Below, piece by piece: positions 25,972 to 34,820 of a stretch of DNA of 64,000 nt. Position numbers and translations under genes: made by a program. The stretch lies in assembly GCF_013393325.1 (NCBI RefSeq), contig NZ_QJRC01000087.1, positions 1 to 64,000 of the forward strand, given 5' to 3'. Source of the stretch: Pseudomonas hunanensis (GTDB lineage Bacteria; Pseudomonadota; Gammaproteobacteria; Pseudomonadales; Pseudomonadaceae). The notes below the pieces were generated by a model, which saw only the letters and a list, made by a program, of their open reading frames with translations, did not search any database and was not told the DNA's origin. Positions within the stretch are counted from its first letter, which is position 1. Every line of letters starts with the position of its first letter.

Positions 25972-27264
25972 TCAGTTCTGCTCAGCCACGCTCGATTTGC
26001 CCTGGCGGGTCTCGATCTCGCCAATCAGGCGTTTGGCCAGCGCCGGGTAATTTTCGTCGAAGTGGTGCCCCCCTGGCAGTTTCAGGCGTTCACCTACTGC
26101 GGTCTTCTCCGTGCAGCCACTCTCGTCGGTTTCCTCGACGCCATACGCACACACCACCTTGGATGCTGGCAACTTGGCCATTTCCGGCCCGGTTGGCGCT
26201 TCCTGGCCTTCCTTGCCCAGCCAGCCCTCGACCTCGATCTCGAAGCTGCCACTGCGGGCAAACGCCAGCAACATCACGGCATCGATGCGCTGTTGGTCTT
26301 CTGGTGGCAGGCGGTTGTAGATGGCTGGCAACACGTCAGCACCGAACGAATAACCCGTCAGCACGAAGCGCTTGGTACCCCATTTCTGCCGGTAGTGCTG
26401 CATCAGTTCGGACAGGTCGGCGGCGCTTTGCTCCGGAGTCTTGTGCTGCCAGTAGTAGCGCAGCGTGTCGATGCCCACCACCGGGTAGCCCAGCTTGGCC
26501 ATTTCCCCGGCCACGTCGCGGTCGAGGTCGCGCCAGCCGCCATCACCGGAGAGGAACAGGGTGACCGTGTCGGTGGTCTGCCCAGCCGGTACCTCGACCA
26601 CCGGGATGGCCAGGGCATTGCCGTCGTGGCCGACCAGGGCTTGGGTCAGTTGCGCCTTGAGCACTTGTGGCAGGTGGATGTCGTAGTCGCTGATGCTGGT
26701 TTCGGCATTGGCCTGGTCGCGCACGAAGGCGGCGCTGGCGTCATCCGGGTTGTCGTTCCAGGCGACACTCCAGTGGCCATGGGCAGCCGATTTAGGCAGC
26801 GGTGCCTGGCAGCCGGGTTGTTCGACGGTGAAGTCCACGGAAATTGCCCGGGCCTTGTCATCGTTCTGGCTGGCCAGCCAGCGCCAGGCCTGGGCGGCGC
26901 CAGGGCCGATACCGGCTACCAGCGTCGGTTTTTCTGGTAGCGCGGCAAGGGCCTGATCCATGACCTGTTGCTGCTTGCTGCAGTCGTTAGGCGGCAAGAT
27001 CACCTGCACCAGCTGGGCTTCGCCGGCTTGGCTCAGGTCCAGCAGTTGCTTGTCTGTCAGTGCCTGATCCTGTGGCACGCCGATGGCCACCCGGGCCTTG
27101 GGGTGCACGCCTGGGGTAGCCCGGGTGATGCTGGTGTCATTGATGCTCAATTGCTCAAGGCGCGCCTCGGGGGCCGGGCGCGTCCACAGCCAGAACGCCA
27201 GCGCACCACCCAGGGCGGCCAGCAGCAAGGGAACCAGCAGGTACAGCCAAAAGCGTCGGGTCAT
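25972..27264 (-). CDS. AcvB/VirJ family serine hydrolase, probable aminoacyl-phosphatidylglycerol hydrolase
   Basis: This 430-residue protein is anchored or exported by an N-terminal hydrophobic segment (about 5-27, WLYLLVPLLLAALGGALAFW). The C-terminal half (about 230-425) is the VirJ domain with the nucleophile motif GYSFGADVLP near residue 305 and VTLFLSGDGGW near 235. The gene starts on the last base of the upstream mprF-like gene's stop codon, so the two are coupled. In P. aeruginosa the partner of the MprF homologue hydrolyses alanyl-phosphatidylglycerol; I infer the same role. Confidence 0.85.
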   Translation of the reverse strand: MTRRFWLYLLVPLLLAALGGALAFWLWTRPAPEARLEQLSINDTSITRATPGVHPKARVAIGVPQDQALTDKQLLDLSQAGEAQLVQVILPPNDCSKQQQVMDQALAALPEKPTLVAGIGPGAAQAWRWLASQNDDKARAISVDFTVEQPGCQAPLPKSAAHGHWSVAWNDNPDDASAAFVRDQANAETSISDYDIHLPQVLKAQLTQALVGHDGNALAIPVVEVPAGQTTDTVTLFLSGDGGWRDLDRDVAGEMAKLGYPVVGIDTLRYYWQHKTPEQSAADLSELMQHYRQKWGTKRFVLTGYSFGADVLPAIYNRLPPEDQQRIDAVMLLAFARSGSFEIEVEGWLGKEGQEAPTGPEMAKLPASKVVCAYGVEETDESGCTEKTAVGERLKLPGGHHFDENYPALAKRLIGEIETRQGKSSVAEQN

Positions 27265-29906
27265 CAACGTTTCACCAATCCAGTCAGGCCGCCTGCGATC
27301 AGGGCGGCGGTGTCGGCCAGTGCCACCAGCGGGTCGAGCCCGGCCGGCACGGCCATGTAGCGGGGTTCCCAATCCGGTTGGAATTTGTCCTTGAAGCGGC
27401 GAAGCCCCTGGAAGTTGTAAAGCTGCTCGCCACGGCGGAACACCATTGAGCCCAAACGCTGGGTCAAAGGCGCGCCACGCCGTGGTTGCAGGCCGGACAG
27501 CGGTACCATGCCCAGGCTGAAACGCCCGTAGTCATGGCTTTTGTAATGCAGGATCAAGCCAATCATCATGAATTCCATGGTCAGCTTTGGCGCCTCGGGG
27601 TGCGCACGCATCAGGTCGAGGCTGGCCAGTTCGTTGCCATGGGTTTCCAGCAGGTTGGCGAAAGCCACCGGGCGCCCCTGGAAGCGGATCAGTGCTATGC
27701 GGAAATGCTGCAGGTAGTCCGGGCTGAAGCGCCCCAGCGAGAAGCCTTTCTCGCGCACGTTCTTGCCGCCGAGCCAGGCATCGGAAATTTCCTTCAACTC
27801 AGCCAGCGGGGCGTGGCCGGGTTCATGGATTTCGAGGGTCAAGCCATCGCGCCCGCCGCGGTTCCAGGTGTAGCGCAGGTCTTTCATCTCCTTGCCCTTG
27901 GCTTCAAGGTCGAAGCGGCGCAAGTCGACCCGGGCTTCCTCGCCCAACTTCAGGGCGGTCAGGCCGATGTCCATGTAGAACGGCAGGTTTTCCGCACGTA
28001 CCTGGTAGAACACCGGCCGGGCGTGGTGCAGGTCGCACAGGTCGCGGAACTGCCAGATCATCTCGGCGCGTTCCTGAGCCGGGCCGATCGGGTCGTACAG
28101 CGCCACCAGGCTGCGGCCGCGCCGGGCGTACATGAGGAATGCATTGTCACGCGGGTGGAACAGCAATGCCTTGTCGCCGGTCAGTGCCAGGCCGCCGTCG
28201 GGCTGATCGGAGGCCAGCAGGATACGGTTGGCGCGTTGCAGCTCTTCTTCATCGGGCAGGTGGATCACTGGCGGCGCGGTGCGCAGCAGCCAAGTCAGCG
28301 CCACGGCAGCCAGCAGCAATGCACTGCCCATGGCGGCGCGCAGGCCCCGCGGGGCGTCGGCATCGAGGGTGAACTGCCACCACAGCTGATGGCTGTAGGG
28401 CACATCCTGGTAGGCGAACAGCAGCAGCCACACCGATGCACCTACCGCACAGGCGCTGGCCACCAGGAACACCGGCGAGAAGGGGAGTTCCAGCAGACGG
28501 CTGGGGCGGTAGAACGAGCGACGGAACAGGGCGAGCAGGGTGGCGGTGAAGGTCAGCAGGCTGGCCTCTTCCCAATCAAAGCCCTTCAGCAGTGACAGCA
28601 GGGCGCCGACCAGCAACAGCACGGTGGTCAGCAGCCAGGCGGCGGACAGGCGCCTGCGCAAGCCCTGTGCCAGCAGCAGGCACAGCACGCCGATCAGGCT
28701 GGCGCCGAAATGCGAGGCATCGATCAGCCGGTGCGGGACCAAAAAGCCCATGTGCTCCAGGCGCGTGTCGATCTCGGGTGTGGCACCCGAAAACAGCAGC
28801 ACCACGCCAGACAGGAACACCAGGATCGACAGGATCGGCGCGGCCAGCCCCGAGGCGGCCTTGATGGCCTGTTGCGCGAACAGCAGGCGTCGGGCTTCAT
28901 TGGCCAACAGCAGCACACAGGCCAGCAGCAGTGGCAGGACCACATAGATCAGCCGGTACAGCAGCAGGGCAGCCGCCAGCGGTGCGGCACCGAGCTGGTC
29001 GGCAAAGGCCGCCAACAAAATCGCTTCGAACACCCCGACGCCACCCGGTACGTGGCTGAGCACACCCGCAGCCAGGGCCAGCAGGTACACCAGCACGAAT
29101 GCGCCGAAAGGGGGCGCTTCGGGCAGCAGCAGGTACAGCACGGTGGCGGCCGCCGCCACATCCAGCGCGGTGATCAGCAGTTGCAGGGCGGCCAGGCGAG
29201 CATCAGGCAGGCGAAGTGTACGCCGGCCCAGTTGAACGAGCAGGTTGTTGGCCAGCGGTTGCTCGGCCAGCCGTCGACGGTATAAGCCAATGACCAGCAA
29301 GACGGACGCTATCAGCACCGCGCTGGCGATACCTGCCAGCAGCCCGGGCGCCAACCCCAGTGCAGTCGAAGCCGCCGGCAGGTTGCTCAAGGTCGCCAAA
29401 GCGGCCAAGGGCGGCAGCGCGCAGCCCAGTGACAGGCTGGCAAACACGGTCATGCGGGCGACTTCGCCAGCACCAAGCCCCTGGCGTGCATACAGGCGGT
29501 AGCGAACCGAGCCGCCGGATAACATCGACAGGCCGATGGCGTTACCGATGGCAAAGGCGCTGAAACCGCCCAGTACCAGGCTGCGTGCTGGCAGCTTCAC
29601 GCCGGCATAGCGGCTGGCCGACCACTCGTAGCCCAGCAGAATCACGAAGCCGACAACCGTTGCCAGCAAGGCACCCAGCAAAGACTGGGTTGGCACGCTG
29701 AGCATGGCATCGTGCAAGGCATAGATGTCCAGCTCGCTGAGCAAGTGGCGGCAGGCGATCAAGGCCATGGTGAACAGCAACAGGGTCACGACCAGGCCAA
29801 TGGGCTGGCGGTAGCGACTCAGGCGCTCAAGCAAAGGCAGACGCTGCACGGCACCGGGCAGCGCCGAGGCGAGCGGCACCGGAGGTTCGGGATTGTGCGA
29901 AGTCAT
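27264..29906 (-). CDS. mprF: MprF-like aminoacyl-phosphatidylglycerol synthase/flippase
   Basis: This 880-residue inner-membrane protein has about fourteen transmembrane helices in residues 30-540 (flippase part). It also has a cytoplasmic DUF2156 domain (about 545-870) that transfers an amino acid from tRNA to phosphatidylglycerol. Landmarks are GSVRYRLYARQGL, LSHVPGGVGVFEAILL and KEMKDLRYTWNRGGRDGL. The Pseudomonas homologue makes alanyl-PG, which lowers membrane charge and aids resistance to acid and cationic peptides. It is coupled to the acvB-like gene with a TGATG junction. The start at 29906 (MTSHNPEPP) is probable; a codon two residues upstream is possible. Confidence 0.92.
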   Translation of the reverse strand: MTSHNPEPPVPLASALPGAVQRLPLLERLSRYRQPIGLVVTLLLFTMALIACRHLLSELDIYALHDAMLSVPTQSLLGALLATVVGFVILLGYEWSASRYAGVKLPARSLVLGGFSAFAIGNAIGLSMLSGGSVRYRLYARQGLGAGEVARMTVFASLSLGCALPPLAALATLSNLPAASTALGLAPGLLAGIASAVLIASVLLVIGLYRRRLAEQPLANNLLVQLGRRTLRLPDARLAALQLLITALDVAAAATVLYLLLPEAPPFGAFVLVYLLALAAGVLSHVPGGVGVFEAILLAAFADQLGAAPLAAALLLYRLIYVVLPLLLACVLLLANEARRLLFAQQAIKAASGLAAPILSILVFLSGVVLLFSGATPEIDTRLEHMGFLVPHRLIDASHFGASLIGVLCLLLAQGLRRRLSAAWLLTTVLLLVGALLSLLKGFDWEEASLLTFTATLLALFRRSFYRPSRLLELPFSPVFLVASACAVGASVWLLLFAYQDVPYSHQLWWQFTLDADAPRGLRAAMGSALLLAAVALTWLLRTAPPVIHLPDEEELQRANRILLASDQPDGGLALTGDKALLFHPRDNAFLMYARRGRSLVALYDPIGPAQERAEMIWQFRDLCDLHHARPVFYQVRAENLPFYMDIGLTALKLGEEARVDLRRFDLEAKGKEMKDLRYTWNRGGRDGLTLEIHEPGHAPLAELKEISDAWLGGKNVREKGFSLGRFSPDYLQHFRIALIRFQGRPVAFANLLETHGNELASLDLMRAHPEAPKLTMEFMMIGLILHYKSHDYGRFSLGMVPLSGLQPRRGAPLTQRLGSMVFRRGEQLYNFQGLRRFKDKFQPDWEPRYMAVPAGLDPLVALADTAALIAGGLTGLVKR

Positions 29907-30118
29907 GAACAACCCCGGGCGAGTTGCGCGAGGTAAAGGAAAGGTGCGGCCAAGTGGAAGTCCCTTAGGAAAACGTATCCAATGTTACTCCGGCCTCATG
30001 CGCTTTCAGCGGCCTGGCAGGGTTAAAGATAGTTCATCCTGGGCACAACGCATCAAGCCTGCGGGTTGGCTTGAAGGGAGGGGGAAACGAGGCGACGAAT
30101 AACAGGGAGGCATAAAGC

Positions 30119-30157
30119 AACAAACCCCGCGCTGCTGTTACACAGGCGGGGTTTGTT
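30119..30157 (-). terminator. Terminator of tRNA-fMet copy 1 (30168-30244)
   Basis: AACAAACCCCGC (30119-30130) pairs with GCGGGGTTTGTT (30146-30157), a 12-bp perfect stem immediately downstream of the tRNA on the minus strand. Confidence 0.8.
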
Positions 30158-30167
30158 CTGACGAATA

Positions 30168-30244
<77 letters not shown>

Positions 30245-30256
30245 TCAGAGGTGCGC

Positions 30257-30284
30257 ATTCTACAGCTTGCTGGTTGGGTGTCAA
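30257..30284 (-). promoter_or_regulatory. Promoter of tRNA-fMet copy 1
   Basis: On the minus strand TTGACA (30279-30284), 16 nt, TAGAAT (30257-30262). The near-consensus boxes have the same spacing at all three copies. Confidence 0.85.
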
Positions 30285-30338
30285 GCGCCAAGCGTTGATT
30301 TTACGAAGTTTTTCGCAAACACTTTTTCGCGGACAAAG

Positions 30339-30369
30339 AAAAAGGCCACTGTGTAAACAGTGGCCTTTT
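30339..30369 (-). terminator. Terminator of tRNA-fMet copy 2
   Basis: AAAAGGCCACTG pairs with CAGTGGCCTTTT around a 6-nt loop; T-rich on the minus-strand exit. Confidence 0.88.
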
Positions 30370-30377
30370 CTTGAATC

Positions 30378-30454
<77 letters not shown>

Positions 30455-30466
30455 TCAGTGGGGCGG

Positions 30467-30494
30467 ATTCTACAGCTTGTGGGGGGTATGTCAA
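30467..30494 (-). promoter_or_regulatory. Promoter of tRNA-fMet copy 2
   Basis: On the minus strand TTGACA (30489-30494), 16 nt, TAGAAT (30467-30472). Confidence 0.85.
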
Positions 30495-30549
30495 GCGCTA
30501 AGCTTTGATTTCTCGAGATTTTTTCGAAAACGCTTTTCAGCGGGCAAAG

Positions 30550-30580
30550 AAAAAGGCCACTGCGTTAACAGTGGCCTTTT
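30550..30580 (-). terminator. Terminator of tRNA-fMet copy 3
   Basis: AAAAGGCCACTG pairs with CAGTGGCCTTTT around a 6-nt loop, nearly identical to the copy 2 terminator. Confidence 0.88.
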
Positions 30581-30588
30581 CTCGAATC

Positions 30589-30665
<77 letters not shown>

Positions 30666-30678
30666 CCTGTGAGATCGA

Positions 30679-30706
30679 ATTCTACGGATTTACTTCCTGG
30701 TGTCAA
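30679..30706 (-). promoter_or_regulatory. Promoter of tRNA-fMet copy 3
   Basis: On the minus strand TTGACA (30701-30706), 16 nt, TAGAAT (30679-30684). Confidence 0.85.
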
Positions 30707-30849
30707 GCAATTGTTTTGGAAAAAGCTTTTTTGTTCAAACCCTTAGCGCTTGAGAACAGTATTCGGCACAGGCGCGGCGGGGCTTTCAGGCCGATTATCG
30801 TGTGGCGATGCGGGTGAGCTGTTTCAGTGCAGGGTGCATGCGATACTAT

Positions 30850-30865
30850 CTGTATGAATTTACAG
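30850..30865 (+). promoter_or_regulatory. LexA (SOS) box upstream of dinB
   Basis: CTGTATGAATTTACAG fits CTGT-N8-ACAG exactly and lies 15 bp before the dinB start, overlapping a TACTAT -10-like element. Confidence 0.92.
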
Positions 30866-30880
30866 TGCTGACGGTCGTCC

Positions 30881-31945
30881 ATGTCCTTGCGCAAGATCAT
30901 CCACGTCGACTGCGATTGCTTCTACGCCGCGATCGAAATGCGTGACGACCCGCGCCTGGCCGGGCGGCCCATGGCGGTGGGGGGCTCGCCCGATCATCGT
31001 GGGGTAATTGCCACCTGCAATTATGAAGCGCGTGCCTATGGGGTACGCTCGGCCATGTCGTCGCGGCATGCGCTGAAGCTGTGCCCCGATCTGTTGATCG
31101 TAAAGCCGCGCTTTGAAGCCTACCGTGAGGCCTCGCGGGAAATTCACAGCATTTTTCGCGACTACACAGAGCTGATCGAGCCTTTGTCGTTGGACGAAGC
31201 CTACCTGGATGTGAGCGACAGCCAGTGGTATTCGGGCAGTGCCACGCGCATCGCCGAGGATATTCGCCGGCGTGTTGCCCGCACCCTGCATATCACCGTG
31301 TCGGCGGGGGTGGCGCCGAACAAGTTTCTGGCCAAGATCGCCAGTGACTGGCGTAAGCCCAATGGGCTGTTCGTGATTACCCCGGCTGAAGTGGAGGCGT
31401 TCGTTGCAGCCTTGCCGGTGGCCAGGTTGCATGGGGTGGGCAAGGTGACGGCCGACAAGCTGACGCGACTGGGTATCGAAACCTGTCTGGAGTTGCGTGA
31501 GTGGTCACGGCTGGCGCTGGTGCGCGAGTTTGGCAGTTTTGGTGAGCGATTGTGGGGGCTGGCGCGGGGTATCGATGAGCGTGCGGTACACAACGACAGC
31601 CGACGCCAGTCGGTCAGCGTGGAAAACACCTACGACACCGACCTTCCAGACCTGGCCAGTTGTCTGGCGCGGCTGCCAGAGCTGCTGGATAGCCTGAACG
31701 AACGTATTGCCCGCATGGACAACAGTTACCGGCCGGACAAACCGTTCGTTAAGGTCAAGTTTCATGACTTCAGCCAGACCACCATGGAACAGGCGGGGGC
31801 GGGCCGGGACCTGGAGAGTTATCGGCAGTTGCTGGGGCAGGCGTTCGCCCGGGGTAGCAAGCCGGTGCGCTTGCTAGGGGTAGGGGTGAGGTTGCGCGAC
31901 TTGCGCGGGGCGCATGAACAGCTGGAGCTGTTCCCGCCTAAATGA
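30881..31945 (+). CDS. dinB: DNA polymerase IV
   Basis: This 354-residue Y-family translesion polymerase is error-prone and SOS-induced. Catalytic carboxylates are D10 (HVDCDCFYA) and the pair in PLSLDEAYLDVS near 103-105. The steric-gate region CFYAAIEMR, the helix-hairpin-helix thumb (HGVGKVTADKL) and the little-finger domain (about 240-350) are all present. A perfect LexA box lies just upstream. No clear Shine-Dalgarno sequence is visible. Confidence 0.96.
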   Translation: MSLRKIIHVDCDCFYAAIEMRDDPRLAGRPMAVGGSPDHRGVIATCNYEARAYGVRSAMSSRHALKLCPDLLIVKPRFEAYREASREIHSIFRDYTELIEPLSLDEAYLDVSDSQWYSGSATRIAEDIRRRVARTLHITVSAGVAPNKFLAKIASDWRKPNGLFVITPAEVEAFVAALPVARLHGVGKVTADKLTRLGIETCLELREWSRLALVREFGSFGERLWGLARGIDERAVHNDSRRQSVSVENTYDTDLPDLASCLARLPELLDSLNERIARMDNSYRPDKPFVKVKFHDFSQTTMEQAGAGRDLESYRQLLGQAFARGSKPVRLLGVGVRLRDLRGAHEQLELFPPK

Positions 31946-31969
31946 ATGGGGCTGCAACGCAGCCCCATT
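31945..31969. terminator. Bidirectional terminator between dinB and the lipoprotein gene
   Basis: AATGGGGCTGC-AAC-GCAGCCCCATT is an 11-bp perfect stem. An almost identical hairpin occurs at 62710-62734. Confidence 0.8.
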
Positions 31970-31971
31970 TG

Positions 31972-32925
31972 TTATTGCACGCCTGGATCAGCCACCAACC
32001 GGCCGGTGGCCTTGGTCAGCGACTGCAGAAACTCCTGCTGTAGCTCTGGATCGTTGCGGGTCAGCTCGATCAGGCTCTGCTCCATTTCGCTGGCCTCCTC
32101 TTCAAGGCCCAGCTCGGACAGGCGCTTGACCCGATGTACCCACTGACCGACATCGTCATCTTCGAGGTCATCGAAGATCAGCTCATGAGCCTCGAGCAGC
32201 TTGTTGCGCAGGGTGGCACTGACCAGCAGGCTGGCATCACCTCGCACAGCATTGTCTTCGTCGAGTACCTGAAGGTGCAGGGTGCCGACGTGGTTGAGGT
32301 TCTGCTCGGAAAACGGGCTGTCGAGCAGGTTCAGGCGCAGTACGCCATTTCTGTCGGTGGTCAGCTCGTGGGTCATCTTGCCGGCCTTGACCTCGACCAG
32401 GCGTTCGCTCCAGGGCACGCTGGTAGATTCCTCGCGCTGGCTTTTCTGCACTTCGCTGATCCCCGCCAGGTTCTGCTGCGCACGGCCGTTGGAAGGCACG
32501 TTCATGAACGGGTTGAGCCCATCCACGCCGTAGCTGAGCCAGTCGTGGGTGATGCTTTGCGGCAGATTGCCCAAGGTGAAGACATTGATCACGTTGGCGC
32601 CGACACCTGCCACCACGGCCACTGCACCCAGCGGGATCTCGTAGATCTCCCGCCAGGGCTGGTAAGGCGTATAGCGGTCATAGCGACGGGTGACTTCGAA
32701 CTCGGTGACCTCGAAGCGCTTCTGCTCATGCACGCGCACACGTCGCTGCGGGAGCTCCATCACCTTCGGCTCGCCGACATCGATCTGCAGGGTGTGCTCG
32801 AGCAGTTTGCGCTCGACGCGCTCCTCATGGTCGCTGCGCTGGGACATCTGATTGGCGCAACCGCTGACGAGCAGGGCGCCGCACAGTGCGGCGCCCCCCA
32901 GGGTAAAGGTACTTCGCTTGAACAT
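31972..32925 (-). CDS. Predicted lipoprotein of unknown function
   Basis: This 317-residue protein has a lipoprotein signal ending LLVSGC with the lipidated Cys at position 23. The following residues (ANQMSQRSDHEER) suggest outer-membrane sorting. A hydrophobic Gly/Ala/Val stretch at about 103-120 (IPLGAVAVVAGVGANVINVF) could be a membrane hairpin. The C-terminal quarter is acidic and helical (LIFDDLEDDDVGQWVHRVKRL). ATG at 32925 is preferred over a GTG six bases upstream. I do not recognise a characterised family. It is downstream of proS on the same strand. Confidence 0.75.
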   Translation of the reverse strand: MFKRSTFTLGGAALCGALLVSGCANQMSQRSDHEERVERKLLEHTLQIDVGEPKVMELPQRRVRVHEQKRFEVTEFEVTRRYDRYTPYQPWREIYEIPLGAVAVVAGVGANVINVFTLGNLPQSITHDWLSYGVDGLNPFMNVPSNGRAQQNLAGISEVQKSQREESTSVPWSERLVEVKAGKMTHELTTDRNGVLRLNLLDSPFSEQNLNHVGTLHLQVLDEDNAVRGDASLLVSATLRNKLLEAHELIFDDLEDDDVGQWVHRVKRLSELGLEEEASEMEQSLIELTRNDPELQQEFLQSLTKATGRLVADPGVQ

Positions 32926-32945
32926 GATCACTCGTGCATTGGTTA

Positions 32946-34661
32946 TCAGCGGCGAACGCGGGCCTGCAGGAAGGTCAGCACTTCATTGAGCGGCAGCGCC
33001 TGGGCGTCCTGCTCGGTGCGGTGCTTGTACTCCAGGTTGCCGTCGGCCAGGCCGCGATCGCTGACGACGATGCGGTGCGGGATGCCGATCAGCTCCATGT
33101 CGGCAAACTTGATGCCTGGGCTGGTCTTCTTGTCGCGGTCGTCCAGCAGCACTTCGAAGCCTGCGGCGGTCAGTTCGGCGTAAAGCTTGTCGGTTGCCTC
33201 GCGGACCACGTCGGTTTCATAACGCAGGGGTACCAGGGCAATCTGGAATGGCGCCAGGGCGTCGTTCCAGATGATGCCCTTGTCGTCATAGCTCTGCTCG
33301 ATGGCAGCTGCGACTACACGGGACACACCGATGCCGTAGCAACCCATCGACAGAACGACCGGTTTGCCGTTCTCGCCCAGTACCTGGCACTTCAGTGCTT
33401 CGCTGTACTTGGTGCCGAGCTGGAAGATGTGGCCCACTTCGATACCGCGCTTGATCACCAGGGTACCCTGGCCGTCCGGGCTCGGGTCGCCTTCAACCAC
33501 GTTACGCAGGTCGGCGACCTGTGGAACCGGCAGGTCGCGCTCCCAGTTCACGCCGAAGTAGTGTTTGTCGTCGATGTTGGCGCCAATGCCGAAGTCGCTC
33601 ATCAGTGCAACCGAACGGTCGATCACCACTTCCAGCGGCAGGTTCAGCGGGCCGAGCGAGCCGGCGCCGGCACCGATGGCGTCGCGCAGTTCGGCGTCGG
33701 TGGCCATGACCAGCGGGTCGGCAACCTGTTCCAGTTTGGCGGCCTTGATTTCGTTCAGCTCGTGGTCGCCACGTACCACCAGGGCCACCAGCTTGCCTTC
33801 CTCGGCGCCGCGTACGATCAAGGTCTTGACGGTTTTCTCGATCGCCAGGCCGTGGTTTTCCACCAGTTGGGCGATGGTCTTGGCGTCTGGAGTGTCGACC
33901 AGGCGCAGTTCCTCGGTAGGGGCTGGGCGCACGGTTTCACGTGGGATGGCCTCGGCCTTTTCGATGTTGGCGGCGTAATCGGAGCTGTCGCTGAAGATCA
34001 CGTCGTCTTCGCCAGACTCGGCCAGCACGTGGAACTCGTGCGAGTAGCTGCCGCCGATCGAGCCGGTGTCGGCCTGTACAGGCCGGAAGTCCAGGCCCAG
34101 GCGGGTGAACACGTTGCTGTACGCCTGGTGCATGCGGTCGTAGGTTTCCTGCAGGGAAGCCTGGTCGGCATGGAACGAGTAGGCGTCCTTCATGATGAAT
34201 TCACGGCCACGCATCAAACCGAAGCGTGGGCGGATCTCGTCACGGAACTTGGTCTGGATCTGGTACATGTTGAGCGGCAGCTGTTTATAGCTGGACAGCT
34301 CGTTACGGGCCAGGTCGGTGATCACTTCTTCGTGGGTAGGGCCGACGCAGAAGTCGCGCTGGTGGCGATCCTTCAGGCGCAGCAGCTCAGGGCCATACTG
34401 CTCCCAGCGACCGGATTCCTGCCACAGTTCGGCGGGCTGGATGCTCGGCATCAGCACTTCCAGGGCGCCGGCGGCGTTCATTTCCTCACGCACCACGGCC
34501 TCGACCTTGCGCATTACCCGCAGGCCCATCGGCAGCCAGGTGTACAGGCCGGAGGCCAGTTTGCGGATCATGCCGGCACGCAGCATGAGCTGATGGCTGA
34601 TGACCACTGCGTCGGCAGGGGTTTCTTTCTGGGTGGCGAGCAAATATTGACTGGTGCGCAT
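32946..34661 (-). CDS. proS: Prolyl-tRNA synthetase (bacterial type, with editing insertion)
   Basis: This 571-residue class II synthetase charges tRNA-Pro. Motif 1 is at about 60-75, motif 2 is [21 protein letters not shown] (about 140) and motif 3 is GCYGIGVSR (about 445). The roughly 180-residue editing (INS) domain that removes misacylated alanine lies between motifs 2 and 3, marked by [17 protein letters not shown]. An anticodon-binding domain fills about 475-570. Length and layout are those of the standard bacterial form. Confidence 0.97.
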   Translation of the reverse strand: MRTSQYLLATQKETPADAVVISHQLMLRAGMIRKLASGLYTWLPMGLRVMRKVEAVVREEMNAAGALEVLMPSIQPAELWQESGRWEQYGPELLRLKDRHQRDFCVGPTHEEVITDLARNELSSYKQLPLNMYQIQTKFRDEIRPRFGLMRGREFIMKDAYSFHADQASLQETYDRMHQAYSNVFTRLGLDFRPVQADTGSIGGSYSHEFHVLAESGEDDVIFSDSSDYAANIEKAEAIPRETVRPAPTEELRLVDTPDAKTIAQLVENHGLAIEKTVKTLIVRGAEEGKLVALVVRGDHELNEIKAAKLEQVADPLVMATDAELRDAIGAGAGSLGPLNLPLEVVIDRSVALMSDFGIGANIDDKHYFGVNWERDLPVPQVADLRNVVEGDPSPDGQGTLVIKRGIEVGHIFQLGTKYSEALKCQVLGENGKPVVLSMGCYGIGVSRVVAAAIEQSYDDKGIIWNDALAPFQIALVPLRYETDVVREATDKLYAELTAAGFEVLLDDRDKKTSPGIKFADMELIGIPHRIVVSDRGLADGNLEYKHRTEQDAQALPLNEVLTFLQARVRR

Positions 34662-34765
34662 GGTTAGCCGTGTCGATTGCCTAAGACGTTGAAATAGCCC
34701 CGCATTGTACGGGGGCGAAACGAAGGCGTACAGGATGCCCCAGGGCGTGGCACTTGTCAGCCAAG

Positions 34766-34794
34766 AAAAAGCCCGGCGTGATCGCCGGGCTTTT
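34766..34794. terminator. Terminator downstream of the OprD-family porin gene
   Basis: GCCCGGCG-TGAT-CGCCGGGC with A and T tails on either side; suited to minus-strand termination after the porin. Confidence 0.85.
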
Positions 34795-34820
34795 CAAGTG
34801 CGGGGCACTGCAAGCCAGGC

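Noticed and set aside
32934..34667. A 577-codon plus-strand frame over proS
   Set aside because: Antisense shadow of proS.
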